64,000 bases of DNA from Bacillus massiliigorillae (GTDB lineage Bacteria; Bacillota; Bacilli; Bacillales; DSM-1321). The position numbers and the translations under genes were made by a program. The stretch lies in NCBI RefSeq assembly GCF_000380245.2, contig NZ_HG428741.1, forward strand, positions 1,109,050 to 1,173,049. The letters run 5' to 3'. The notes beneath the pieces are model-generated. The model searched no databases. It had not been told where the DNA came from and worked only from the letters and a program-made list of their open reading frames with translations. This document shows positions 8,306 through 16,407 of the stretch, in pieces (the first letter of the stretch is position 1; each line of letters opens with the position of its first letter).

Positions 8306-8341
8306 GGGTTCTCATTGTTAATATGAGAGCCCTTTATTGTT
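8306..8341 (+). terminator. Terminator of the sigY operon
   Basis: GGGTTCTCAT (8306-8315) pairs with ATGAGAGCCC (8323-8332, one G-T pair), followed by a T-rich stretch. The rest of the 8275-8478 gap is featureless. Confidence 0.75.
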
Positions 8342-8478
8342 GTTTTTTATATTCAGTCAGAATAAGTATTAAAAAAACTTCCATTATTACACATTGATAA
8401 AGTTGATTATAAAGGCTAAAATGCTCGGGCAGGGTTCATTTAATAAAGACTTTAATTTATCATCGAGAGGAATACAAA

Positions 8479-9309
8479 ATGGAATTAATCATTAAACCTT
8501 TATATAGCTTAGAAGAATTATTAGATATGCAGCGTCTTGAACAAGATGTGTGGGGAGATGATTTTACACCTATTCATCAAACTATTACTGTCGCAAAAAA
8601 TGGTGGCATCATTCTCGGTGCATATGACAAGGACAAATTAATCGGTTTTTTGTATAGCTTTCCTGGATTTAAGAACGATTCAGTTTTCTTGTGCTCACAT
8701 TTGGTAGGCATTGACATTGCATATAGAGGACAGGGAATTGGTGAACAATTAAAGCGTAAGCAAAAAGAGTTGGCTTTAGATAAAGGCTTTAAACTTATAA
8801 CATGGACGTTCGATCCATTGGAAAGTGCTAATGCTAACTTAAATATTCGTAAGTTAAAAGGTGTTTGCCGAACTTATATTGAAGATTGCTATGGCAAGCT
8901 TGATGGTAAATTAAATAGTGGATTACCGACAGATCGTTTTCTTGTAGAGTGGCACTTAGATAGTGATCATGTACGTAATGAGGATGGTTATAATCATCGT
9001 GATGCAGCTTCAGTTTTTATAGTTTCTATGAATGAAGCTGGTTTACCTTATATCAAAAATGTAAATGAAGAAGTAATGAAACAATTAGAGAGCTTTGACA
9101 CTCTTTCTATAACTGTACCTACACAATTTCAAGCCATGAAAAAAGCAGATTTTTCATTAGCTAAAGAGTGGCGCACGCAAACACGTGAAGTATTTCAAAC
9201 TTTGTTTTCACAAGGTTTTATTGTAGTAGATGTTGAAAGAAAACAAGGGGCGATTACACAGCAATATATATTGATTAAACAAACTGAGGTTAATATTGAA
9301 TTAGTGTAG
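8479..9309 (+). CDS. GNAT-superfamily acyltransferase (lone paralogue)
   Basis: A 276-residue protein of the predicted-acetyltransferase type that accompanies N-acylamino-acid racemases. The GNAT acyl-CoA site is YRGQGIGEQLKRKQKE (about residues 93-108), followed by the family block ITWTFDPLESANANLNIRKL. It closely matches the protein at 15561-16391 along its full length, including MELIIKPLY at the start. Unlike that copy it stands alone between terminators. By analogy it may N-acylate amino acids with succinyl-CoA or another acyl-CoA, but that is an inference. Confidence 0.82.
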   Translation: MELIIKPLYSLEELLDMQRLEQDVWGDDFTPIHQTITVAKNGGIILGAYDKDKLIGFLYSFPGFKNDSVFLCSHLVGIDIAYRGQGIGEQLKRKQKELALDKGFKLITWTFDPLESANANLNIRKLKGVCRTYIEDCYGKLDGKLNSGLPTDRFLVEWHLDSDHVRNEDGYNHRDAASVFIVSMNEAGLPYIKNVNEEVMKQLESFDTLSITVPTQFQAMKKADFSLAKEWRTQTREVFQTLFSQGFIVVDVERKQGAITQQYILIKQTEVNIELV

Positions 9310-9338
9310 GAAAGAAGAAGCTATATTTGCGTTAATAT

Positions 9339-9381
9339 AAAAGCCCTATTAACTAGTATTGATAGTTAATAGGGCTTTTGG
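9339..9381 (+). terminator. Bidirectional terminator
   Basis: AAAAGCCCTATTAACT (9339-9354) pairs perfectly with AGTTAATAGGGCTTTT (9364-9379). It serves the GNAT gene and the convergent small gene at 9391-9549. Confidence 0.88.
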
Positions 9382-9390
9382 CTTTCAATC

Positions 9391-9549
9391 CTATTTATCG
9401 ATTTCTAGCTTTGTTACAACGATTGCCCCATCTTGTGCTTTAATATCGATGTTGTCACCAGTGTTAAAGCCAGCTGCATCAGATACTTCGTTTGGTATAA
9501 TTACATAATATTCTCCGTCTTTTTTTACAATCTGTGAAGTTACTCCCAT
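9391..9549 (-). CDS. Small AbrB/MazE/SpoVT-type DNA-binding protein
   Basis: A 52-residue ORF below the usual length cut-off. Its product, beginning MGVTSQIVKKDGEYYVIIPN, has the swapped-hairpin AbrB pattern: an I-P dipeptide (residues 18-19), then a short helix, then GDNIDIKAQDGAIVVTK, the loop-strand end of this fold. AGGAGG lies 8 bases before the ATG. Proteins like this act as transition-state regulators or antitoxins; no toxin gene is adjacent, so a regulator is more likely. Confidence 0.75.
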   Translation of the reverse strand: MGVTSQIVKKDGEYYVIIPNEVSDAAGFNTGDNIDIKAQDGAIVVTKLEIDK

Positions 9550-9755
9550 TATTCATTCCTCCTTATGTACTTTTATATTTAAGCATATATCGTGTTGAGT
9601 TGGTTCTTTATTTTCACTATAAATAACATAATATTCATTTTTATATTTACAATTGACGGAATATTGCTGATTTTATATATAAAATAGAATAATATAGTGT
9701 TGCAAGGTGAAATAAATATCGATTTAAAAAGTGAAATGGAGTTTGGATAACAAAT

Positions 9756-10883
9756 ATGAATACTAGAAGAAGAAAAAGGCGTTTGATGAGGTCATTGTTT
9801 AACGGATTATTGCTAGTAATTATTTGCTTGGTTGGATTTACAGTTTATTATATGAAGGATTCATCAGAGAGAACGGAATCTGTTGTGAAAGATGAAACAA
9901 AAGTGAAGGATGATGTTAAGAAAGACAAGCCTAAACCAGAGAAAGAAAAGGCGATTACTATTAGTGCTGCAGGTGATTTCACGCTTGGAAGAGATGAAAC
10001 ATATGCTTATATCGGTTCGCTTCCTGATGAAGCGGCTAAAAATGGCTTACCGTACTTTGTAGAAAAGTTTGATGATATTTTCAAAAAGGATGATTTAACA
10101 ACGGTTAACCTAGAAGGACCTTTAACGAATGCTACTCAAAAAGCAGTGAAGAAATTCCGCTTTAAAGGGGATCCTTCATACGCACAAATTCTTACATTAG
10201 GTGGTATTGAATCTGTTAATCTAGCGAATAACCATTCATATGATTATTTACAAAAAGGTTTTGATGATACAATTGCCACGCTAGAACAAAATAAAATAGG
10301 TTATTTTGGCTATGACCATCAATATGTTACGACAGTTAAAGGTGTGAAAATCGGTGTCTTAGGTTATGAAGGTTGGGATGACACACTAGAAACAAGAGCA
10401 ATCGTAGAGACGAATATTAAAAAGTTAAGAGATCAAGGTGTTCAAATTGTTCTTGTGCATTTCCATTGGGGTGATGAAAGGCATTATGTACCGAATGAAT
10501 CTCAAAAGTCATTAGCTCATTTTACAATTGATAGCGGGGCAGATTTAGTATTAGGACATCATCCACATGTTCTACAAGGTATTGAAGAATACAATGGGAA
10601 ATTTATTGTTTATAGTCTAGGCAATTTCATGTTTGGTGGTAATAAAAATCCGGCTGATAAAGATACTTTTGTATTTCAACAAACGTTCCACTTAAAAGGA
10701 GATAAGTTAACTGACAAAAAGCAAATTAATGTAGTTCCGTTCTCCATCTCATCAGTTCCTCATCGAAATAATTATCAATCATCATTGTTAAAAGGACCAG
10801 AAGCGGAGCGGGTAAAGAATAAAATAATTGATGCATCTAATAAGATTAATGGATCCGATTGGTTAAAGTATGAGGTTCAGTAA
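9756..10883 (+). CDS. CapA-family (PGA_cap) protein
   Basis: A 375-residue protein with a basic N-terminus, one membrane anchor (about residues 14-32), a Lys/Glu/Asp-rich spacer and an outside catalytic-like domain. The domain has the CapA/PgsA metallophosphoesterase-like motifs: ISAAGDFTLGRD, NLEGPLT, NNHSYDY, VHFHWGDE and LGHHPHVLQG. CapA/PgsA is part of poly-gamma-glutamate synthesis and export in Bacillus, but there are no capB or capC genes here, so this lone member may act in another cell-surface role. The start ATG has GGAG upstream. Confidence 0.85.
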   Translation: MNTRRRKRRLMRSLFNGLLLVIICLVGFTVYYMKDSSERTESVVKDETKVKDDVKKDKPKPEKEKAITISAAGDFTLGRDETYAYIGSLPDEAAKNGLPYFVEKFDDIFKKDDLTTVNLEGPLTNATQKAVKKFRFKGDPSYAQILTLGGIESVNLANNHSYDYLQKGFDDTIATLEQNKIGYFGYDHQYVTTVKGVKIGVLGYEGWDDTLETRAIVETNIKKLRDQGVQIVLVHFHWGDERHYVPNESQKSLAHFTIDSGADLVLGHHPHVLQGIEEYNGKFIVYSLGNFMFGGNKNPADKDTFVFQQTFHLKGDKLTDKKQINVVPFSISSVPHRNNYQSSLLKGPEAERVKNKIIDASNKINGSDWLKYEVQ

Positions 10884-10967
10884 ATAAAGCATTACATTTT
10901 TTATTCTAGTAAGTAAAATGAGATTTAATCGAAAATAAAATTGAAGGTATAACAAGTATAAAAGGGC

Positions 10968-11000
10968 GTCCAAAAAGTGATTGGAAATGACTTTTTGGAC
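10968..11000. terminator. Hairpin between convergent genes
   Basis: GTCCAAAAAGT (10968-10978) pairs perfectly with ACTTTTTGGAC (10990-11000), with GGGC and AGCC just outside. It lies between capA and the convergent ABC ATPase gene and probably terminates both. Confidence 0.65.
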
Positions 11001-11007
11001 AGCCAAT

Positions 11008-11736
11008 TCATAAAACTTTACTTAAAAAAGCTTTGGTTCTTTCTTTTTTTGGATCGTCAAACAATAGGTTAGGTTTGTTTTCTTCAACAATATAGCCACC
11101 GTCCATAAATAATACGCGATCCGCTACTTCTCGCGCAAAGCCCATTTCATGTGTCACAACGACCATGGTCATGCCTTCACTGGCTAAAGTTTTCATGACT
11201 TGTAAGACATCACCTACCATTTCAGGATCTAATGCGGATGTTGGTTCATCGAATAACATCACCTTTGGTTCCATAGCTAATGCCCGAGCAATCGCAACAC
11301 GTTGTTGTTGCCCTCCTGATAGCTCACTTGGATAATTATTCGTTTTTTCACGTAAACCAACTTTATCTAAAAGAATGAGTGCACGTTTTTCTGCTTCTTC
11401 TTTGGGTAATTCTTTAAGTTTCGTAGGAGCGAGTGTGATATTCTCCAACACATTTTTATGAGGAAACAAGTTGAATTGTTGAAAAACCATCCCCACTTCT
11501 TGACGAATCACGTTTAAATTTGCTTTTGAATCAGTTATAGTGTGACCGTTAATGACCACTTCACCAGCTGTGATTTCCTCTAAACGATTGAGGCAACGCA
11601 AAAACGTGCTTTTTCCTGAACCAGAGGGTCCAATTACACAAACCACTTCTTTTTCCTGAATGTCTGTGGAAATATCTTTTAAGACTTCCAATGCTCCAAA
11701 TGATTTCTTCAAATGTTTGACTTTTATCATACTCAT
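11008..11736 (-). CDS. Polar amino-acid ABC transporter ATPase (GlnQ-like)
   Basis: A 242-residue ATPase of the polar-amino-acid uptake family. Walker A is GPSGSGKS (residues 36-43), the signature LSGGQQQRVA, Walker B VMLFDEP, followed by SALDPEMVGDVL, which is typical of GlnQ/HisP. The open frame continues further upstream, but I start at ATG 11736 because it overlaps the permease stop by ATGA, has AGGAGA upstream and gives the normal family length. It powers import together with the permease and binding protein of the same operon. Confidence 0.9.
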   Translation of the reverse strand: MSMIKVKHLKKSFGALEVLKDISTDIQEKEVVCVIGPSGSGKSTFLRCLNRLEEITAGEVVINGHTITDSKANLNVIRQEVGMVFQQFNLFPHKNVLENITLAPTKLKELPKEEAEKRALILLDKVGLREKTNNYPSELSGGQQQRVAIARALAMEPKVMLFDEPTSALDPEMVGDVLQVMKTLASEGMTMVVVTHEMGFAREVADRVLFMDGGYIVEENKPNLLFDDPKKERTKAFLSKVL

Positions 11737-12377
11737 CGTAATTGAATTCTCCTTTCCAAAAAGGAACCTAATAGCGTTAATAAATAAATAACGATGAAAT
11801 ATATAACACCAACGATAGTCCAAATGGCAAATGATTCAAATGTGGCGGCTGCTTGAATTTCACCTTGTTGCGTTAAATCAGCAATACCTATAACGGATAA
11901 TAAAGAAGTGTCTTTTAAACTGATAATCGCTTGATTCGTGAATGTGGGAAGCATACGGCGAAAGGCCTGTGGTAATACGATGAAACGCATCGTTTGAATA
12001 TTAGAAAACCCTAATGAGCGAGAGGCTTCGGTTTGACCTTTATCAATAGATTGAATTCCTGCCCGCATAATCTCCGCGAAATATGCGCCCGCATTGATAG
12101 CGATGGTAATAATACCTGCGGTTGTGTTATCTAGAGCAATAAATGGGAGCGTATTCAATCCATAATAGATAAAAAAGAGTTGAACGAGTATAGGAGTTCC
12201 TCTAATAACATCGACAAAGATTTTAGTCGGCCATTGCAAGAATTTAAAGGGTGACAATCGGCAAAGTGCAGCAATGAGTCCAATAATAAAGCCTAAAATA
12301 ATGGCAATAACAAAAATGAATAGTGTTGTTTTTAAACCCAGCCATAAATATGGGAGAACTTTCATAGTGATAACCAT
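11733..12377 (-). CDS. Polar amino-acid ABC transporter permease
   Basis: A 214-residue permease with about five membrane segments and the His/Glu/Gln permease signature around GAYFAEIMRAGIQSIDKGQTEASRSLGFS (about residues 94-122), the site that docks the ATPase. ATG 12377 is chosen over GTG 12386 because AGGAG is then about 8 bases away instead of touching the start codon. It probably forms a homodimer. Operon order is binding protein, permease, ATPase. Confidence 0.9.
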   Translation of the reverse strand: MVITMKVLPYLWLGLKTTLFIFVIAIILGFIIGLIAALCRLSPFKFLQWPTKIFVDVIRGTPILVQLFFIYYGLNTLPFIALDNTTAGIITIAINAGAYFAEIMRAGIQSIDKGQTEASRSLGFSNIQTMRFIVLPQAFRRMLPTFTNQAIISLKDTSLLSVIGIADLTQQGEIQAAATFESFAIWTIVGVIYFIVIYLLTLLGSFLERRIQLR

Positions 12378-12518
12378 TATATTCACTCCTTTTTAAGAGA
12401 TAAGAAAGGGCATTATTATAGCGGTGTCTTATCACCGAACATCCTTTTTGATTGAGCTAATTCTTTGGGGAAATACTACATCCAAAAAGACCAGTGACGG
12501 TTTTTCTTAGTAAAAACA

Positions 12519-12539
12519 AGCACGCTAACTTAGCGTGCT
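12519..12539 (-). terminator. Intra-operon terminator between binding protein and permease
   Basis: AGCACGCTA (12519-12527) pairs with TAGCGTGCT (12531-12539). On the minus strand it is followed by TTGTTTTTA. Partial termination here would give more binding-protein mRNA than permease mRNA, as is common in uptake operons. Confidence 0.75.
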
Positions 12540-12550
12540 ATATACTTGAA

Positions 12551-13324
12551 TTATTTTGCTAAATACTGATTTAAAATTTTGTCATATTCACCTGATTTTT
12601 TTAGTTCGGCTAATCCATCATTGATTTTTTTCAATACTTCTTTGTTTTTACCTTTTAATACAGAGATACCGTATTGATCACCTGTTAAACGTTCACCCAC
12701 AGTTTTTAAACCAAGGTCCTTTTGAGCAATAGCATATGAGATAACAGGGTAATCTTCTAATAGAGCGGCGGAGTTACCATTTTTTACATCTAAGAACATG
12801 GATGGGCTGTCGTCAAATTGGGCAATTTGGAACCCTTTATCTTTCACTACTTCCATCGCGTATTTAGCACTGATTGTGCCTTTTTTAACGGCAATACGTT
12901 TACCTTTTAAATCATCTAAACTTTTAATGCTATCATTCTCTTTTTTTACAGCGAGGGTAATACCTGCATCAAAATAAGGGTCAGAGAAATCAACGGTTTG
13001 TTTTCGTTCGTCCGTAATACTCATACCGCCCATTCCAATATCCAATTGTTTCGCTTGAATACCAGGGATGATTCCTTTAAAGTCCATTGGTTTAAACTCG
13101 ACTTTGAAGTCTTGATTTTTTGCGATGGCTTTCATTAAATCAATATCAATTCCTTTGATTTCACCGTTTTCTTCGTAGTTAAAAGGTGGGAAAGTGGTGT
13201 CAGTACCAACCTTATAGACAACGGCTTTTTCCTCTTTATCGGGTGCTTTCCCACTATCATCACTACAAGCTGCAAGCAATAGAGCAGGAGCCAATATTAA
13301 ACTAGCAAATAAACCTTTTTTCAT
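12551..13324 (-). CDS. Polar amino-acid ABC transporter substrate-binding lipoprotein
   Basis: A 257-residue binding protein with a signal peptide ending in the lipobox LLAAC. The mature part carries the family pattern GTDTTFPPFNY...GIDIDLMKAIA (N-lobe) and MSITDERKQTVDFSDPYF. These belong to the Gln/His/Cys/Arg-type binding proteins, and the exact amino acid cannot be read off. GGAGGT lies before the ATG. It is the first gene of the minus-strand operon and shares a 237-base divergent region with an RpiR-type regulator, which suggests common control. Confidence 0.9.
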   Translation of the reverse strand: MKKGLFASLILAPALLLAACSDDSGKAPDKEEKAVVYKVGTDTTFPPFNYEENGEIKGIDIDLMKAIAKNQDFKVEFKPMDFKGIIPGIQAKQLDIGMGGMSITDERKQTVDFSDPYFDAGITLAVKKENDSIKSLDDLKGKRIAVKKGTISAKYAMEVVKDKGFQIAQFDDSPSMFLDVKNGNSAALLEDYPVISYAIAQKDLGLKTVGERLTGDQYGISVLKGKNKEVLKKINDGLAELKKSGEYDKILNQYLAK

Positions 13325-13488
13325 TACATTACCTCCACATATCTTTGGGTTTTGACGTACATTACTAGATGTATACGTTCTATCTATATGAAAAAGAAGA
13401 AATGCATGTCTTTTTGATGGTCGAATTCAGAAAATTTGAATATTGGGTTGTGTTAAAGGTTTAGCTATGATAGAATGACTTCAATCTA

Positions 13489-13535
13489 AAAATGAAGTTT
13501 AAACTTCATTTTATTTAAAAAGAAGTTTGAAGTTC
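13489..13535. promoter_or_regulatory. Palindromic operator pair in front of the RpiR regulator
   Basis: Positions 13489-13512 form a perfect 24-bp palindrome with core GAAGTTTAAACTTC. A second, imperfect copy of the core, GAAGTTTGAAGTTC, sits at 13522-13535, centred 28 bases away. A weak promoter (TTGGGT 13443, TATGAT 13466, 17-base spacer) would start transcription just before the palindrome. The likely binder is the adjacent RpiR-family protein. Confidence 0.6.
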
Positions 13536-13561
13536 ATAAGTAAGAAGGTGCCCATTTTAAT

Positions 13562-14404
13562 ATGGATTTGCAGGGAAAAGTAAAAAATATATTTGCTGAT
13601 TTGTCTAATAGTCAAAAAAAAGTAGCGAAATATTTGTTGGATCACCCACAGAAATTTGCTGTTCATTCTGCTTCTGAAATAGGTAAAGAAGTTGGTGTAA
13701 GTGAGACAACAATAATTCGTTTTTGCTATTCTTTGCAGCTAAAGGGATATAGCGAGCTGCAGAAACAGATTCGTAACTCACTTATTTTTGAGAATAGTAG
13801 TTTAAACGAATACTATTCTTCGAAAAAGCAAGTAGCGGATCAGCCGAACTTTTTTGCAGAAGTGATGGAGCAGGATATTGCTAGCATTCAAAGGACAATC
13901 GCAAATTTGTCTGAAAAAGATTTTACAAAGGCTGTAAGTAAGCTCACGAACAGTGATTATGTGTTAATTTCAGGACATCGATTATCTTTTTCAGCTGCTC
14001 ACTGGCTAACATTTACACTTCGATTAGTGAGAGAAAATGTATGTTTATATAAGCAAGATACAGATGACCTTTTTTTATTGTTGAATAAATTAACAGAAAA
14101 TTCGGTTTTTGTAGCTATTTCATTTCATAGATATGTAAAGGAAACATTGAAAATCACTGAAATGGCAAAGGAAGCAGGAGCTTATGTCATTGCTATAACT
14201 GACTCTGAGTTGGCACCTATTGCGGAGTTTGCCGACCTAATGCTACCTATTTCTAAAATAAGAACATCAACGATTGATACAGCACCTGTTTTGTTTTCAC
14301 TTTGTAATGCACTTGTGGCAGGTGTTTCAATTCAAGATGAAGATCGTTTTACAAAGCGGAAAGCGATTTATGATTCGTTTAATACAGATGATTTTTTTCT
14401 ATAA
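13562..14404 (+). CDS. MurR/RpiR-family transcriptional regulator
   Basis: A 280-residue regulator: an N-terminal RpiR helix-turn-helix domain (about residues 1-77, with SEIGKEVGVSETTIIRFCYSL) and a C-terminal SIS domain (about 120-250, with YVLISGHRLS and AGAYVIAITDSELAPIAEFADLML) that normally binds a phosphosugar or related ligand. It begins an operon with the M20 hydrolase, GNAT and racemase genes, so here it may respond to an amino-acid derivative. AGAAGGTG precedes the ATG. The palindromes just upstream are probably its own operator. Confidence 0.88.
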   Translation: MDLQGKVKNIFADLSNSQKKVAKYLLDHPQKFAVHSASEIGKEVGVSETTIIRFCYSLQLKGYSELQKQIRNSLIFENSSLNEYYSSKKQVADQPNFFAEVMEQDIASIQRTIANLSEKDFTKAVSKLTNSDYVLISGHRLSFSAAHWLTFTLRLVRENVCLYKQDTDDLFLLLNKLTENSVFVAISFHRYVKETLKITEMAKEAGAYVIAITDSELAPIAEFADLMLPISKIRTSTIDTAPVLFSLCNALVAGVSIQDEDRFTKRKAIYDSFNTDDFFL

Positions 14405-14416
14405 GGAGAGTTTACA

Positions 14417-15577
14417 GTGAACATATCAAGTGCAATACAACAATTAAAACCAGAGATTATGAACATCTTTCATTATTTACATGCTCATCCTGAAACGAGC
14501 TGGAATGAGAAAGGAACAACAGCTTTTATTTCTAACGTTTTGGAGAAACATTCATATACCGTTACATCTTTTGATGATTGTACGGGAGTGATTGGGGAAA
14601 TAGGAGAAGGTGATTTCACCGTCGGGCTTCGATCGGATATTGATGCTTTGTGGCAAGAAGTAAATGGTGTCTTTCAAGCGAATCATTCATGTGGACATGA
14701 TGGTCATATGACATTAGCGCTTGGTGTGATCCTTGTACTCAATCATTTGAACTATACGCCGCCTGGCAAGCTGAAAGTGATTTTTCAACCAGCTGAAGAA
14801 AAAGGAACAGGTGCATTAAAGATGGTTGAAAAGCAAGTGGTCGATGATGTGGATTTTTTATATGGTGTGCATCTTCGTCCAATTGAAGAAGTGAAGGATG
14901 GTCAAGCTGCACCAGCTATCATTCACGGTGCTGCAAAATTCATTAAAGGTGAAATCATTGGTACAGATGCACATGGGGCAAGACCACATCAAGGGCAGAA
15001 TGCAATTGAAGTAGGAGCAGCCTTTGTAACTTTATTGAATAGCATTCATTTAAATCCATCCATTCCTTATTCAGCAAAAATGACAAAATTCCACGCGGGG
15101 GGAGAAAGTAGTAATATTATTCCCGGTCGTGCAACGTTTTCATTAGATTTACGAGCACAAACGAATGAGACGATGGAACAATTAGTAGAAAGAGTGGAGA
15201 AGATTGCTCAAGCTTTAGCAATTACGAACGATGTAGAAATCAACCTCCAAACAGGAGCAAGTGTGGCAGCAGCAACTGTGAATCAGCAAGCTCAGCATTT
15301 TATGGAACAGGCTATTGCTAATACGCTTGGTAAAGAAAATGTTGTACCTCCAGTTATTACAACAGGTGGAGAGGATTTTCATTTTTATACGCTAAAGAAA
15401 CCAAATATTAAGGCGACGATGCTTGGATTAGGATGTGATTTATTACCTGGGTTACATCATCCAAGTATGACATTTAATAGAGAAGCTTTATTAGCTGGAA
15501 TAGAAATTCTAACAAAAGTGATTATATCGACTTTTGATTACTACAGAGAGGGATGTAAACATGGAAGTAATAGTTAA
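14417..15577 (+). CDS. M20-family amidohydrolase (likely N-acyl/N-succinyl-L-amino-acid hydrolase)
   Basis: A 386-residue M20 peptidase-family enzyme related to AmhX. Metal-site residues are visible: SCGHDGH (Cys92, His94), PAEEKGTG (Glu127, Glu128), GVHLRP (His152) and GTDAHGARPH in the lid domain. Such enzymes cleave N-acyl amino acids. Next to a racemase of the N-succinylamino-acid type and its acyltransferase, the likely role is to remove the acyl group from the L-isomer and so make D-to-L conversion irreversible. The start is GTG 14417 after AAGGAGAG. It overlaps the next gene by 17 bases. Confidence 0.85.
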   Translation: MNISSAIQQLKPEIMNIFHYLHAHPETSWNEKGTTAFISNVLEKHSYTVTSFDDCTGVIGEIGEGDFTVGLRSDIDALWQEVNGVFQANHSCGHDGHMTLALGVILVLNHLNYTPPGKLKVIFQPAEEKGTGALKMVEKQVVDDVDFLYGVHLRPIEEVKDGQAAPAIIHGAAKFIKGEIIGTDAHGARPHQGQNAIEVGAAFVTLLNSIHLNPSIPYSAKMTKFHAGGESSNIIPGRATFSLDLRAQTNETMEQLVERVEKIAQALAITNDVEINLQTGASVAAATVNQQAQHFMEQAIANTLGKENVVPPVITTGGEDFHFYTLKKPNIKATMLGLGCDLLPGLHHPSMTFNREALLAGIEILTKVIISTFDYYREGCKHGSNS

Positions 15578-16391
15578 ACCCTTATACCATCTAGAAGATA
15601 TGGAAGAAATGCAGCAATTAGAACAACATGTATGGGGGATGGATTTTACACCAGTTCATCAAACACTTACAGTAGCGAAAAATGGTGGAATCCTGCTGGG
15701 AGGTTATATAAATAATCAGCTAATTGCTTTCTTATATAGTTTTCCTGGTTTTGATGGAGACTCTGTATACCTTTGCTCACATATGTTAGGCATTCATAAA
15801 GACTATAGAGGTCAAGGCATTGGTGAAATTCTTAAAAGAAAACAAAGAGAAGTGGCTTTAGAAAAGGGATATAAGTTAATAACTTGGACGTTTGATCCAT
15901 TAGAAAGTGCCAATGCTAACTTGAATATACGCAAGTTGAAAGGTGTTTGTCGCACATATATGGAAGACTGCTACGGCAAGTTAGAAGGTCATTTAAATGA
16001 AGGATTAGCTACGGATCGTTTTCTAATAGAGTGGCATTTGGAAAGTGAGCATGTACTTGAACAGCCATCATATAGTATGCGTTTAGCAACTCCGGTATTA
16101 TTGATAGCTGAAAATGAACAAGGCGATCCATATATAAAAGGTATCAATGATGAAGCCATGAATCAGTTAACTACATATGATACGCTCTCAGTAACCGTGC
16201 CAACTTCATTTCAAGCGATGAAGAAGGATAACTTTGCATTAGCTAAAGAATGGCGTATGCATACAAGAAGTGTTTTTCAATCGCTATTCGCAAATGGTTT
16301 TATCATTGTCGATATTAACAGAGGACAAGGAAAAAATGTACAACAATATATTTTAGTAAAACAATCAGAAGTTAAAATCAATCAACAATAG
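15561..16391 (+). CDS. GNAT acyltransferase (likely D-amino-acid N-succinyltransferase)
   Basis: A 276-residue protein, closely similar to the lone copy at 8479-9309. The acyl-CoA site is YRGQGIGEILKRKQRE (about 93-108). I start at ATG 15561 because MEVIVKPLY aligns with the paralogue's MELIIKPLY and GAGAGGG precedes it; the frame is open further upstream inside the M20 gene. In Geobacillus the homologous gene next to an N-succinylamino-acid racemase was assigned as a succinyl-CoA:D-amino-acid N-succinyltransferase, and the same gene set here supports that role. Confidence 0.82.
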   Translation: MEVIVKPLYHLEDMEEMQQLEQHVWGMDFTPVHQTLTVAKNGGILLGGYINNQLIAFLYSFPGFDGDSVYLCSHMLGIHKDYRGQGIGEILKRKQREVALEKGYKLITWTFDPLESANANLNIRKLKGVCRTYMEDCYGKLEGHLNEGLATDRFLIEWHLESEHVLEQPSYSMRLATPVLLIAENEQGDPYIKGINDEAMNQLTTYDTLSVTVPTSFQAMKKDNFALAKEWRMHTRSVFQSLFANGFIIVDINRGQGKNVQQYILVKQSEVKINQQ

Positions 16392-16407
16392 AAGGAGACA
16401 ACACATT

